Of a stretch of DNA of 64,000 bases, positions 1 through 9,189 are shown piece by piece. The DNA comes from Laspinema sp. D2d. GTDB lineage: Bacteria > Cyanobacteriota > Cyanobacteriia > Cyanobacteriales > Laspinemataceae. A program made the position numbers and the translations under genes. The number at the start of each line of letters is the position of its first letter. The first letter of the stretch is position 1. The DNA is taken from contig NZ_JAMXFC010000030.1 of NCBI RefSeq assembly GCF_025370755.1, positions 19,916-83,915 on the forward strand, read 5' to 3'. The notes below the pieces were generated by a model. That model searched no databases, was not told the origin of the DNA, and saw only the letters and a list, made by a program, of their open reading frames with translations.

Positions 1-934
1 CGGCGTTGCGGAGTTCCTGGCGATCGCCCTGGGGTAAAACAGCGGCCAAATCGATCAAGACGGCCTGGGCGGATTGATAGCGATCGCTCAAATTATCTTT
101 AATCATTTTATCCAGGATATCCCCCAGACGCGGGGCGATCGTCCGCCCTCGATTCTTCAAATACTCCCGCCAAATACAGCCCTTAATCGGGTCAAACAGT
201 CCATCAGGTTTTGCACCCGTCAGCAAGTGAATACAAGTCACCCCTAACCCATACAAATCACTGGCCGGATAAGCTTTGCCACTGCGCAGTTGTTCGATCG
301 GGGCATAACAGGTGGTCCCAACTTTTGTCCCCGGTTTCGCAAAGGAAGCATCGGTTAGTTGTTTGGCGACCCCAAAATCAATCAAAATGAGTTGACCATC
401 GCGCTTACGTCGCAACAAATTAACCGGGGTTATATCGCGGTGAATCACATTTTTGGAGTGGACAAATTGTAGAACTGGCAAGACTTTAGCCAGAAGTTCA
501 CAAATTTTATCCTCCCGAAATGGACCCCCCTCTTTGAGTTCATGCCAGAGGGTTTTACCATCAATATACTCCTGCACCAAATACAGCCGTTTGTCCTGTT
601 CAAACGAGGCCAGCAGACTCGGAATTTGGGGATGTTCTCCCAGTTCATACAGTCGGACTGCTTCTTGGTTAAAGAGGGTCACGGCCTTCTCAAATACTCC
701 TTGTCTGGATTCACTACTGCCTTGTAGGGTCGGCAGTAGTTGTTTAATGGCACAGGGGGCATTCAGACGGTCTTCATCGATCGCAAAAAAGGTTCTGCCA
801 AATCCCCCTCGGGCGATCGGTTTAATCGCTCGATAGCGTTCTTTCAGCAGTAACTTTGAGCCGCAACTTTGACAAATTGAAGTCTTCGGCAGATTTTGGG
901 GATTTTGACAAGAGGGATTTAGGCAGTAGCTCAT
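1..934 (-). CDS. Serine/threonine protein kinase with N-terminal zinc ribbon (partial, runs off the window)
   Basis: Predicted cytoplasmic Hanks-type kinase; 311 residues are visible and the C-terminus lies beyond base 1. The protein opens MSYCLNPSCQ with a four-cysteine zinc ribbon (C4, C9, then a CQSCG pair near residues 21-24), as in many cyanobacterial kinases. The glycine-rich loop (ARGGFGRTF), the VAIK-like lysine (CAIKQLL), HRD at residues 165-167 and the DFG at LIDFGVAK follow in order. The catalytic loop reads HRDITPVN, so the usual lysine two residues after HRD is Thr169. An in-frame ATG at 1000 with an upstream GAGGGG adds 22 residues and is a real alternative; 934 was chosen because family members begin with MSYC. 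Substrate unknown. Confidence 0.85.
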   Translation of the reverse strand, partial: MSYCLNPSCQNPQNLPKTSICQSCGSKLLLKERYRAIKPIARGGFGRTFFAIDEDRLNAPCAIKQLLPTLQGSSESRQGVFEKAVTLFNQEAVRLYELGEHPQIPSLLASFEQDKRLYLVQEYIDGKTLWHELKEGGPFREDKICELLAKVLPVLQFVHSKNVIHRDITPVNLLRRKRDGQLILIDFGVAKQLTDASFAKPGTKVGTTCYAPIEQLRSGKAYPASDLYGLGVTCIHLLTGAKPDGLFDPIKGCIWREYLKNRGRTIAPRLGDILDKMIKDNLSDRYQSAQAVLIDLAAVLPQGDRQELRNA

Positions 935-1419
935 ATAGGGGCAGGCGATGAACCGATTTAGTTTTATTTTGCCTTGAAGCTGTCCAAGTATTTCAACCAT
1001 CCTGAGCAGAACCCCTCTGCCGCTGTGGTCGTTTGATCGTTTTTGCAGCGATCGCCCCGGAGTTTTGTAGTCCTCCCTTAGTCCTCTCAGGGCTAACCTG
1101 TCGGGACTTTCTTCGAGGAACTACCCTTCGGGATCAACAGATTTTTAGCCCAACTTTTACACTTTTTGAATATTTATTAATTTTTATGGATTAACCCTCT
1201 CCATGCCTTGGGTTATATGCTATTATCTGGTTTCAATCCGGTCGGCTATTTTTGAGGAAAGGCTTACATTCTTCTCCTGAAAAAAATTCCCTCTCTCCCT
1301 CCGCTTTCCCCGGTCCAAAGACGCGGTTTCCCGTCAGAGCACCATCCTTCAAGCCAGACCTATTTTTCGGCGAATAATGGGGGTATTCTGTATCAATAAC
1401 CCTTCCCTAAATTTGGAGA
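935..1419. other. Intergenic region, no gene seen
   Basis: Separates the kinase start from the 3' end of the response-regulator gene. AT-rich around 1145-1195. No convincing ORF, tRNA or strong terminator hairpin was recognised. The promoter of the kinase gene presumably lies here. Confidence 0.5.
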
Positions 1420-1827
1420 TTATTCTGCGACTTCTGACGGATAATTACTATTAATAAAATTTCCCACCACTTGACGCAGTTGGGCGGCATCAAAGGGCTT
1501 AGTTAAATATTCCGTTGCTCCCGCTAACCGACCTTGGACCTTATCAAACAGACCATCGCGAGCGGTGAGCATGACAATGGGCAGTTCTTGAAATTGAGGG
1601 ATGTTCCTGACGGTTCGACAAAGCTCTAAGCCATCGATTCCGGGCATTGAAACATCGAGCAACAAAATAGCCACCTGCTCATGATAAATCATTGACAAAG
1701 CATCCACGGCATTATCTGCAACGAGAACGCGATAATCCTGAGCCAATGCTCGCTTAACTAAATCTTGCATGACGATACTATCATCGACTGCTAGAATGGT
1801 GGCTACGGGACTATTATTTTCAGACAT
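1420..1827 (-). CDS. Single-domain CheY-like response regulator
   Basis: A 135-residue stand-alone receiver domain. The acidic pocket D15/D16 (AVDDS), phospho-acceptor D58 (LLLDVSMPG), switch T88 (MLTA) and K110 (LTKPF) are all present, so it should accept phosphoryl groups. There is no output domain; by analogy with cyanobacterial PilG/PilH/PatA-type receivers it may act by protein contact, for example in motility or pattern signalling, but no partner gene is adjacent. The start has a good ribosome site (GGAGAG about 6 bases upstream). The neighbouring kinase is on the same strand but 485 bases downstream, so co-transcription is not evident. Confidence 0.9.
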   Translation of the reverse strand: MSENNSPVATILAVDDSIVMQDLVKRALAQDYRVLVADNAVDALSMIYHEQVAILLLDVSMPGIDGLELCRTVRNIPQFQELPIVMLTARDGLFDKVQGRLAGATEYLTKPFDAAQLRQVVGNFINSNYPSEVAE

Positions 1828-2589
1828 TTTTTCTCTCCAGTCCTTAAAAACACTTCAGATGGACAGGTTAGAATCGCAACAGCTTGACTGGCTTTTCCGC
1901 CAAATCTGGGTTGACTCAATTCAGACGATACACTATCCCCTGAACGATGGGCATATCTCTCTCTTTAACTTTACCCTATTTTTTCCAGGATATAACGAAT
2001 AGGGTTCAGAAACAAAATTCAGGGTTTTGGTGAATGAGGCTACAGTGGTTTTACCTAGATTAAACCCTGAGAACAACCGCCCTTCGCCCTCTAAAGGCGA
2101 TCGCCCTCTATTCTCGCTATCAAACCTCCCTATTTTCCCCTTAGCTTCATCATTCTTAAACCTTTGATAAAGTTGGCTCAAGTTGACTGCTGGATTAATT
2201 CCAGAGGGTCGGTTCTTCATCAAGGCGGGATTCAAATTTTTGACCCTTTCTGACACCGAGTTATGTCATTCGTCCCTTTTCTTTTTTTCCAGTTGACTCC
2301 AAGGATATAACCCTTGCGGTTGATGTCAACGGTCCACTCTCTGCGCAGGGGGGTTCCAGAATTTTCAGCCTGTAAACTTGACCGTTATTCGATGGAGAAA
2401 GCCCTCCCCTAGATCTGACAATTCTCTGAAGCAATCACCCCAAAAACCATGCCGGTGACCCCTGGGGAACGGGGGTTAGGTCCGATTCCCCCCCCAGACT
2501 TGGAAAAACTCTCCTGAAACAGTTACCGGACCCGGTTCATCCCTCACCCCATCAGACGCAGAGACTTAAAGACTCCCGGAAGTCAACCT
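1828..2589. other. Long intergenic region, no supported gene
   Basis: Holds a 107-codon GTG-initiated minus-strand reading frame (1933-2256) with no recognisable domain, low-complexity composition and a HIP1 site inside; it was not accepted as a gene. Promoter elements for the response regulator must lie close to 1828. Nothing else recognised. Confidence 0.5.
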
Positions 2590-3447
2590 CTAACCCCCAA
2601 GATTAGCGGCTTCCGGTTGGGGTTTTTTGGCCTTTGGAGGTTTGCGCTGACCCATCCCCAAGGCGGGTAATAGTTTGTCTTTGAAGAAGATACTCAGGGT
2701 CACAAATAATGCAATGATTAAGGCCCCAATTCCAATGGGACTCGGGACCCAAAATCGGGTCTCCAGATGATTCAGTTGTCCCGGTTGCAAAGTCCAGACC
2801 AGTTGCCGTCCCTCATTGCGAATCTCTGGGATTAGTCCATTGTCGGAAACGACGGCGGTTGCACCCCAGGGCGTATTTAATGTAAATTCCAGATCGAATA
2901 GGACTCCTGGACTGACGATGACCGTGCCATTGGAGGAAATTACCCCGAGCGATCGCAAATCTAATTCATAATTGAGGTGATTATAAATCGCCAGTAAAAA
3001 GTTTCGTTGTCTGATCGCCATCTGAGAAGAAATATCCGGAATTTGCGCCTCGGGGGAATTCGTTAACTCCCCTTTATTTTCATCAGCGGGATTAAAAAAT
3101 TGGTTGAACTTGTCTACTAATTCCGCTCCATTATTAAACGGAATTTTTACCGTAATTTCTCGGTCAGAACTGCGCTTAACCTGGCCGTGCAATTGGCGCG
3201 TCCGCCGTTCGATACTTTCTAACCAAGCTTCAGCGGTAGAACTACTAAAGGCTTTGAGTCGTTCTCCCAATTGGATATGTTGGACAATTTCTCCATGAGT
3301 TTGACTCTCAAAGTTAATCCCCACATCATATTCCACACAGCCGGTGAGCAACATCGGGACCAGTAACAGGACAATCCAGATTCGCGATCGCTGCACTCTC
3401 CCTTGAATCCACTCCCCGACCATCCTCCCAAAAACTGCTAATTTCAC
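2590..3447 (-). CDS. DUF3153 family lipoprotein
   Basis: A 285-residue cyanobacterial protein resembling the DUF3153 family; function not established. The N-terminus has a basic stretch, a hydrophobic segment (IWIVLLLVPMLL) and a lipobox LTGC, so it is probably exported and lipid-anchored. A second hydrophobic segment near residues 240-258 (GIGALIIALFVTLSIFF) followed by a basic tail suggests a C-terminal membrane anchor, leaving the conserved beta-rich domain outside the cytoplasm. The gene starts 53 bases after the tldE-like stop on the same strand, so the two may be co-transcribed. An earlier or later start inside the first 15 residues is possible without affecting the lipobox. Confidence 0.8.
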   Translation of the reverse strand: MKLAVFGRMVGEWIQGRVQRSRIWIVLLLVPMLLTGCVEYDVGINFESQTHGEIVQHIQLGERLKAFSSSTAEAWLESIERRTRQLHGQVKRSSDREITVKIPFNNGAELVDKFNQFFNPADENKGELTNSPEAQIPDISSQMAIRQRNFLLAIYNHLNYELDLRSLGVISSNGTVIVSPGVLFDLEFTLNTPWGATAVVSDNGLIPEIRNEGRQLVWTLQPGQLNHLETRFWVPSPIGIGALIIALFVTLSIFFKDKLLPALGMGQRKPPKAKKPQPEAANLGG

Positions 3448-3500
3448 AAATTTTTCTCCCTCCAGTCAATGGATTAACTCATGTTTTAACAACTAGAAAT

Positions 3501-4913
3501 CTAACCTTGTCTGGCCGAAACTCCAAGTTTACCAAACAGCATACTGGGCAAGAATGCACCGCCACCTACCCAGTCCCGTTCTTGACTAAAATCTACTAAA
3601 TTGTCAAAGGCTTCAAAAATACTTCCGGCAACCATTGTATTTTTAACCCGCCCGACAATCTCGCCATTTTCGATTTTATAACCTAAATCTAAGTTAACCG
3701 AAAATTCTCCCGCCAGTTGATTGGATTGACCAGCCCCCAGCACTTGCTCAACAATTAATCCTTCCTTGACTCCAGCAATTAAATCAGCGGTGGAGGTACT
3801 CCCCGAATTCACGCAGAGATTGACCAAATCGGGTCCTGGGCGCGAAAGTCCACCCCGAAATCCATTTCCGGTCGATTGTAACCCGACACGGGCAGCCCAG
3901 CGACGGTCCCAGTAAAACCCATTGACGACGCCGTTTTCAATGAGGGTATTGGGACTGGTGGGAGTGCCTTCATCGTCAAATTCACAAGCGGAGGGACCGA
4001 GGGTGGGGTCTTCAAACAGGGTCAGGCGTTCATCAAATACTTTTTGCCCCACTTTATCCATGAGGGGGGATGCCTTTTGGACCACGGCTTGCCCGGATAA
4101 GATGGTATCGAATAGACTACCTAGGGTACTGGCTGCCGCTCTTGGGGTGAAAAAGACGGGGAAAGAACCGCTGGTAATGGTGGCGGGACGTTCGGCGAGT
4201 TGGTATTTTCTGAGGAGGTCTTTGAGGAGGCGATCGAAGTCCGGTAGGCGATCGCGCGCCACATCATAGCTATAAGCTTGCAGGAAATCTTCCCCTTTGA
4301 CTAAGTTACCGCTTAGACTGGCGCTAACCATCTGGCTCGATCGCGTGGCATACAGATCTTGACTGGTCATAATTTTGACCGTCCCACTGCGTACATGAAA
4401 GCTGACATCCACCAGGATATCGGGGTTATAAGCATGAACTTGCTCAATTTGATTTCGCCCGACTTCCAACAACTCCTGGGTGGTTGGGGGTTGATAGTCT
4501 GAGGTTGGGGAGGACAAATGGAGGTTACTAGCGAACTCAAATTCGGCACTGTCCCCAATTTCCGAGGTTTGGACAGCAGCATCGACTAAATCATCGAGGC
4601 GGGTGAGGTCCGTGGAACTGGCAAAGCCGATTTTGCCCTTGGAAATCACCCGGAGGGCAACCCCTTGTAGGGCTTTGGTTTGCAGGGATTTCAGGCGGTT
4701 GTTTTCAAATTCAATCGGGGTATCTTGACTGGAGACATAGTAAACTTCAGCAGAGTCTACCCGAGATTTTGCCAAGTCGAGAATTTTCTCAAGCGTCGAA
4801 TCACTCACAATTTCTGTCGTTGTTACTGGTTTTCTTCTCGATCTTAGGTCGGATCGGGCTGCGATCGCTACCCGTCTGGGTTTGAATCCGCCAAGAGAAT
4901 AGGAAATGGGCAA
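3501..4913 (-). CDS. tldE: TldD/PmbA family protein, TldE (PmbA)-like subunit
   Basis: Member of the TldD/TldE (PmbA) peptidase family. In studied bacteria TldE pairs with TldD to form a heterodimeric metalloprotease that trims modified peptides; TldE carries no zinc site. Consistent with that, this 470-residue protein has the family N-terminal pattern (KSRVDSAEVYYV, ENNRLKSLQTKAL) and C-terminal region (NTMVAGSIFEAFDNL) but no HExxxH motif. The partner with the metal site is encoded separately at 22440-23819. The first 35 residues (arginine-rich) are unlike the family; a GTG at 4808 (VSDSTLEKIL) is a plausible shorter start. It lies 35 bases after a small conserved gene and 53 bases before the DUF3153 gene. 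Confidence 0.88.
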   Translation of the reverse strand: MPISYSLGGFKPRRVAIAARSDLRSRRKPVTTTEIVSDSTLEKILDLAKSRVDSAEVYYVSSQDTPIEFENNRLKSLQTKALQGVALRVISKGKIGFASSTDLTRLDDLVDAAVQTSEIGDSAEFEFASNLHLSSPTSDYQPPTTQELLEVGRNQIEQVHAYNPDILVDVSFHVRSGTVKIMTSQDLYATRSSQMVSASLSGNLVKGEDFLQAYSYDVARDRLPDFDRLLKDLLRKYQLAERPATITSGSFPVFFTPRAAASTLGSLFDTILSGQAVVQKASPLMDKVGQKVFDERLTLFEDPTLGPSACEFDDEGTPTSPNTLIENGVVNGFYWDRRWAARVGLQSTGNGFRGGLSRPGPDLVNLCVNSGSTSTADLIAGVKEGLIVEQVLGAGQSNQLAGEFSVNLDLGYKIENGEIVGRVKNTMVAGSIFEAFDNLVDFSQERDWVGGGAFLPSMLFGKLGVSARQG

Positions 4914-4948
4914 TAATACCAGGGGATTTTTCCAGAAATTCCGGGCAA

Positions 4949-5137
4949 TTACTCCGGTTTGGAGGGTTTGCTGGGACTACGACGGCCTTTTTCCTGCTGT
5001 TTCTGTCGTTTGAGCTGTTGAATCTCCACCAGCACCTGTTGCCACTGTGCCTTTAACTCCTGAGAGGCATCATCGCTATGAAAATCCAAATAAGTGACTG
5101 TTTTGCGAATTAAATACTCAAATTCTGGCAAGTTCAT
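4949..5137 (-). CDS. Small conserved cyanobacterial protein, unknown function
   Basis: A 62-residue protein beginning MNLPEFEYLIRKTVTYLDF, acidic-amphipathic in its first half and strongly basic at the end (GRRSPSKPSKPE), with glutamine/lysine-rich helix between (QLKRQKQQEK). No membrane segment or motif. It looks like a genuine gene because of its helical, non-shadow composition and position: same strand and 35 bases upstream of the tldE-like gene, consistent with a three-gene transcript ending in the DUF3153 gene. Function unknown. Confidence 0.65.
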   Translation of the reverse strand: MNLPEFEYLIRKTVTYLDFHSDDASQELKAQWQQVLVEIQQLKRQKQQEKGRRSPSKPSKPE

Positions 5138-5301
5138 AAGTGCTATTTTTTAAACCAATGCTTGTGAGAAGTTTCACAAAATATTCCACCTAAGTATATA
5201 TTATAACAAATTTTCAAACCGGAAACTTCCCCCAAATTTTAATCTTGTCAATGCTTCCTAATGGTAAAACTTGGGAACCTTACAAGTCCCTGCAATAGAA
5301 A

Positions 5302-5344
5302 CAACGTAACCCTCACTTGTTAGTTACAAGTGAGGGTTACGTTG
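5302..5344 (-). terminator. Perfect 19-bp hairpin downstream of the ABC importer operon
   Basis: Arms 5302-5320 and 5326-5344 are exact reverse complements with a 5-base loop (tagtt). It lies 43 bases past the stop codon of the minus-strand ATPase gene. On the minus strand the stem is followed only by a weak T-rich run (TTTCTATT), so it may be an imperfect intrinsic terminator or an mRNA 3'-end stabiliser. Confidence 0.6.
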
Positions 5345-5387
5345 ACGATTCTCCCGCGCCCTAACTCAGGAGGAATTTCTGATGCTA

Positions 5388-6221
5388 TCAATCATCTTGA
5401 GTGAAATAGCGATCAAGAAAATTAAGGGCATGATTTCGCAACTCGTAATACCGCTTATCATCCCGCAAGGCGGCGCGATCGCGTGGATGAGGAAAAGGCA
5501 CGTGCAGAATTTCCCCGATCTGGGCTTGGGGACCATTGGTCATCATCACAATTCGGTCTGACATAAACAGCGCCTCATCTACATCGTGAGTAATCATCAT
5601 CACCGCCTGGGGATGGTGTTCCCAAATGTCTAATACCTGTCGTTGTAATTTCCCTCGGGTGAGGGCATCCAAAGCCCCAAAAGGTTCATCCATTAACAGC
5701 ATCTTGGGTCGAATCGCCAACGCCCGAGCAATTCCGACCCGTTGCTTCATCCCCCCGGAAATTTCATCGGGGTATTTCTCCGCTGCGGCATTGAGATTCA
5801 CCATTGCTAAATGTTCATTGACGATTTCTCGCTTCTCTACTTCGGGCAAACGGCGCATCACTTCATCCACTGCTAGTCGCACATTCTCTCGCACGGTCAG
5901 CCAAGGTAGGAGGGAATACTGCTGGAAAACCATCATGCGTTCTGCTCCTGGCTTAGAAATGGGTTGTCCCTCCAAGGTAACTTGGCCTGAACTGGCTTGC
6001 TCTAGCCCTGCGACAATCTTCAGTAAAGTCGATTTGCCACAGCCGGAGTGACCAATAATCGAAATATACTCATCGGACTGGACGGTTAAATCGATACCGT
6101 CTAAAATAACAGACTGACCGCCATTGGCATTGGGGTAGGCTTTGATTAAATCACGAATGACTAAAAAATCCTCGGTTGAACGAGTTTCAGTATTAAAGGA
6201 ATAGTTACTGGGTTTAACCAC
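5388..6221 (-). CDS. ABC transporter ATPase, NrtD/CmpD/CynD class
   Basis: Cytoplasmic ATP-hydrolysing subunit (277 aa) of an importer for a small anion in the nitrate/bicarbonate/cyanate/sulfonate class. All ABC motifs are intact: Walker A GHSGCGKST (57-65), Q-loop (MVFQQYSLLPW), signature SGGMKQR (155-161), Walker B with DEP at 178-180, D-loop (GALD) and H-loop (MITHD). Last gene of the permease-binding protein-ATPase cluster, 133 bases after the binding-protein gene. There is no NrtC-type ATPase/binding-protein fusion in the cluster, which argues against a canonical nrtABCD or cmpABCD operon. Substrate cannot be fixed from sequence. Confidence 0.88.
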   Translation of the reverse strand: MVKPSNYSFNTETRSTEDFLVIRDLIKAYPNANGGQSVILDGIDLTVQSDEYISIIGHSGCGKSTLLKIVAGLEQASSGQVTLEGQPISKPGAERMMVFQQYSLLPWLTVRENVRLAVDEVMRRLPEVEKREIVNEHLAMVNLNAAAEKYPDEISGGMKQRVGIARALAIRPKMLLMDEPFGALDALTRGKLQRQVLDIWEHHPQAVMMITHDVDEALFMSDRIVMMTNGPQAQIGEILHVPFPHPRDRAALRDDKRYYELRNHALNFLDRYFTQDD

Positions 6222-6354
6222 GATTCACCTCGCTAAATGGATTTGAATAAAACAGAACGTTATGAGGAACAGAAACAGCCCAAACGTTGGGTGCGATCGC
6301 CGTTGGATAGATATCAAATCTCACAGGAAAGCGATCTCATATCCAAACGGATAT

Positions 6355-7767
6355 CTACGATAGAAAAAACTTAACCGGAGCCTTAGCCCTAATTTCAAAA
6401 CTGTTCAGATAGCCTACGGGGTTGCTAGGGTCGAAGGATTTGCGATCGATAAACACCTCCCCGGGTTCTACTTTGTAATCCTCCCCTGGACAGGGAATCC
6501 CCATCTCGGTGGCAATCTCACGATAGAGGTCCGTACGCCAAGTGCGACGGGCCAATGCTTCCGCATCCGTGGGAAACTTTTCAACCTGTCCCCATCGGGC
6601 CGCCTGGGTCATTAGCCAGAGGGCCTGAGATTGCCATAAAAAGGTAGAATGATCCCCTGGGGGATGAGGTAAATCATCGGGCAGTGCATCAAAAATGGTG
6701 GTGTCAAGATGAGAAACTATGCGCTCTTGACCATCAAACCCTCCATAGTTGTAGTCGCCAACAATCCCGGGACGAGTGAACTTGGCCGGTGCGCCAGTAA
6801 AGGCTCGGTCGGAAATAATTTCGGCCACTTCTTCCCGATTACGGGGGTCACCGCAATACTGACAAGCCTCAATCATGGCCTTCACCAAGGAACGATAAGT
6901 GCGGGGATTTTCATCAATAAAAGACTCCATCACGCCCAAAATCCGGTCTGGATGGCCGCGCCAGAGTTCCTTACCCTGAGCAAAGGTAAAACCCACCCCT
7001 TCATTCCCTGTAATTGCCCGACTATTCCAAGGTTCAGCCACCATATACCCCTGCATTGCCCCAATTCGCACATTGGTAACCATCTGCGGGGGGGGAATGA
7101 TCATGAGCCGAAAGGTGGCGATCGGGTCGATTCCCGCTGCTGCTGCCAGATAGCGAACGAAGTATTCATAGATAGCTGAACTCAGGACCACCGCCCAGAT
7201 TCGCTTCTCTGAGGGTAAGCTGTCAAAGTAATTGCGAAAGTCCCGGGCAAAGCGATCGAGGTCTCCGTTGTATTCTCGCAGGGGTCGCAGTCCGCTATCC
7301 CACATCCGGCGATTCATGGTCATTGCATTGCCGTGGCGGTGAATGGTCATCGCACCACACATGGGTGCATGACGCGCACCTTCTGCCCCTAAGCGAGCAT
7401 TGGTAATACAACCGGATACCACGGGGGCGGCATCCAAACGGCCAAAGATGAGCCCGTCTCGGGATGTCCCCCAACTGGCTTCACGGTTGAGGGTGACATT
7501 GAGTCCGTACTTATAAAAAAAGCCTTTTTGGGCGGCTACGGCAAAAGGGGCGCAATCATTGACCGGCACATAGCCTACCCGAAGATTAGGCTGTTCTAAA
7601 GTGCTGGGGTCAATTACCTGGTCAATTTCAAAGGGTTGAGATGCCGCATTGCTTCGAGAGTTGCCTCTTGATGGGCCCGATAAGGCTTGACTACAGGCAG
7701 AAAGGGCTAATCCCGCAGAAAATCCAGCTACTCCCTTGAGTAGCGATCGCCGACTTATATAACTCAT
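6355..7767 (-). CDS. ABC transporter substrate-binding lipoprotein, NrtA/CmpA family
   Basis: A 470-residue binding protein of the NrtA/CmpA family. The N-terminus has a twin-arginine motif (SRRSLLKG), hydrophobic stretch and lipobox LSAC with Cys25, so it is probably exported folded and anchored to the outer face of the cytoplasmic membrane. Family signatures follow: GYVPVNDCAPFAVAAQKGFF, KYGLNV, EASWGTSRDGLIFGRLDAA. It is somewhat longer than typical NrtA and diverges after the ligand region (VVSGCITNARLGAEGA), so nitrate versus bicarbonate, cyanate or another ligand is open. It is the middle gene of the cluster, 138 bases after the permease and 133 before the ATPase. Confidence 0.87.
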   Translation of the reverse strand: MSYISRRSLLKGVAGFSAGLALSACSQALSGPSRGNSRSNAASQPFEIDQVIDPSTLEQPNLRVGYVPVNDCAPFAVAAQKGFFYKYGLNVTLNREASWGTSRDGLIFGRLDAAPVVSGCITNARLGAEGARHAPMCGAMTIHRHGNAMTMNRRMWDSGLRPLREYNGDLDRFARDFRNYFDSLPSEKRIWAVVLSSAIYEYFVRYLAAAAGIDPIATFRLMIIPPPQMVTNVRIGAMQGYMVAEPWNSRAITGNEGVGFTFAQGKELWRGHPDRILGVMESFIDENPRTYRSLVKAMIEACQYCGDPRNREEVAEIISDRAFTGAPAKFTRPGIVGDYNYGGFDGQERIVSHLDTTIFDALPDDLPHPPGDHSTFLWQSQALWLMTQAARWGQVEKFPTDAEALARRTWRTDLYREIATEMGIPCPGEDYKVEPGEVFIDRKSFDPSNPVGYLNSFEIRAKAPVKFFLS

Positions 7768-7905
7768 AGTTTTCCGGAAGGTCTAAAGTTCAGTAAGCTG
7801 CCTTAACAAATCCGGGTATAGGCAAACCCTCCACAGCGAGAGAGTTGCCCCCAGAGTGAATGTATGACAGGTCAGTTCGGTGACCCAAAGAGAATGATCG
7901 ACGGA

Positions 7906-8742
7906 TTAAACCTGTACCGCTGGCCGATGGGTGGCCCATTGTTGCAGTCGTGCGAGTAGGTAGTCCAGAATTAGCCCGGTCAAGCCAATGACGAGGACGG
8001 CTAGAAATACAGAACTCAGGTTCAGACGGTTCCATTCATCCCAGACGAAAAAGCCGATGCCAATGCCGCCTGTGAGCATTTCAACTGCCACAATGACCAG
8101 CCAAGCAATCCCTAAACTGATTCGCAATCCGGTGAAAATATAAGGGAGACTCGCGGGCCACAAAATTTTAGTCATTCGCCGCCACTGGGACATCTCCAGC
8201 ACTTCAGCCACCTGAAGATAGTCCTTCGGTACGCTGGCAACTCCCAAGGCGGTGTTAATCAAGGTGGGCCATAGGGAGGTGATGAAAATAACGAAAATCG
8301 CCGAAGGATCGGCCAGGTTGAAGATGGCTAAGGCGATCGGTAACCAGGCAACGGGAGAGACAGGTTTAAAAATCTGGACGATTGGGTTAATTGCTTTCAT
8401 TGCCCGAGGAGAGAGCCCAATCCAGAACCCAACGGGAATGGCAACTAAGGTACCTAAGCCGAAACCCAAAAGGACCCGGCGCAAGCTGGCTAAGAGTAGC
8501 CAGCCAATGCCTAAGTCGCCCGGTCCCCGGCGATAAAAGGGATTGAGAATGTAGTCCAGATTTGCCACCAGTGCCTCCCAAGGAGTCGGCATCAGGGTGG
8601 TAAAAAAGGTGGCGATCGCCCACCACAGGGCAATAATCACGGCAAAACCAATCGCCGGTAACAGTACCGAGTCGAGTTGGAGCAGGCGACGCGGTGCGTA
8701 TGAAAAACTGCTGCCCTTACGGGTAGCGATACGTCTACTCAT
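7906..8742 (-). CDS. ABC transporter permease, NrtB/CmpB/SsuC class
   Basis: A 278-residue inner-membrane permease with about six transmembrane segments (for example VLLPAIGFAVIIALWWAIA, GLGTLVAIPVGFWIG, SAIFVIFITSLWPTLI, GIAWLVIVAVEML). The BPD_transp_1 coupling (EAA) region lies around SVPKDYLQVAEVLEMS. It is the first gene of the importer cluster. Permease-first order differs from nrtABCD, cmpABCD and cynABD, where the binding protein comes first. No NtcA box (GTA-N8-TAC) was found by eye in the upstream region. Confidence 0.87.
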   Translation of the reverse strand: MSRRIATRKGSSFSYAPRRLLQLDSVLLPAIGFAVIIALWWAIATFFTTLMPTPWEALVANLDYILNPFYRRGPGDLGIGWLLLASLRRVLLGFGLGTLVAIPVGFWIGLSPRAMKAINPIVQIFKPVSPVAWLPIALAIFNLADPSAIFVIFITSLWPTLINTALGVASVPKDYLQVAEVLEMSQWRRMTKILWPASLPYIFTGLRISLGIAWLVIVAVEMLTGGIGIGFFVWDEWNRLNLSSVFLAVLVIGLTGLILDYLLARLQQWATHRPAVQV

Positions 8743-9189
8743 TTAATTTAACCCTCAGAGTCTAGGACCAAAGGGAGTAAGTCGTAGCGATACTTGGCCT
8801 AGGACACTAAAGCAGTCAGGTTATAAATATCCTGTACTTCAGTCTCCTCTCAATGCCTACGAGGTTAGCTGACGGGCTAGAGCTGAGAGATGCTCTTCTT
8901 TCTCATTTTCAACGAAAGATTCGCCCCGATATATGGTTCCCCCGCTTTAGGACGATCGCAGACAAGCTGCGGCTCCAAAATTAGGCTGACTTACTCTTGC
9001 CCTTTATTCTTACGAAAAATTTTCGCAAATGTCAAGGGGGGGAGGGAATTTAATTTTTTTGTTTTTAGGGGCCGGACTTAATATACTCCGCAAGGACTAC
9101 CTCTAAAGGAGTGAGTATAAATATTTATAGTGACTCTTTCTGGGAACTCTCTTGATACAAACACCTTGACCAGACCAGATTTATAGAAT
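8743..9189. other. Intergenic region upstream of the ABC importer
   Basis: Contains the presumed promoter of the minus-strand importer cluster. An imperfect inverted repeat (atactcc at about 9082 and ggagtgagtat at about 9108) is the only structure noticed. A 63-codon plus-strand frame (8890-9081) has no gene-like features. Confidence 0.4.

Noticed and set aside
1933..2256. 107-codon minus-strand open frame
   Set aside because: GTG start without ribosome site, no domain, composition unlike neighbouring genes; probably chance.
8743..9189. NtcA site upstream of the importer
   Set aside because: No GTA-N8-TAC with a suitably placed -10 element was found; GTA and TAC words present have wrong spacing.
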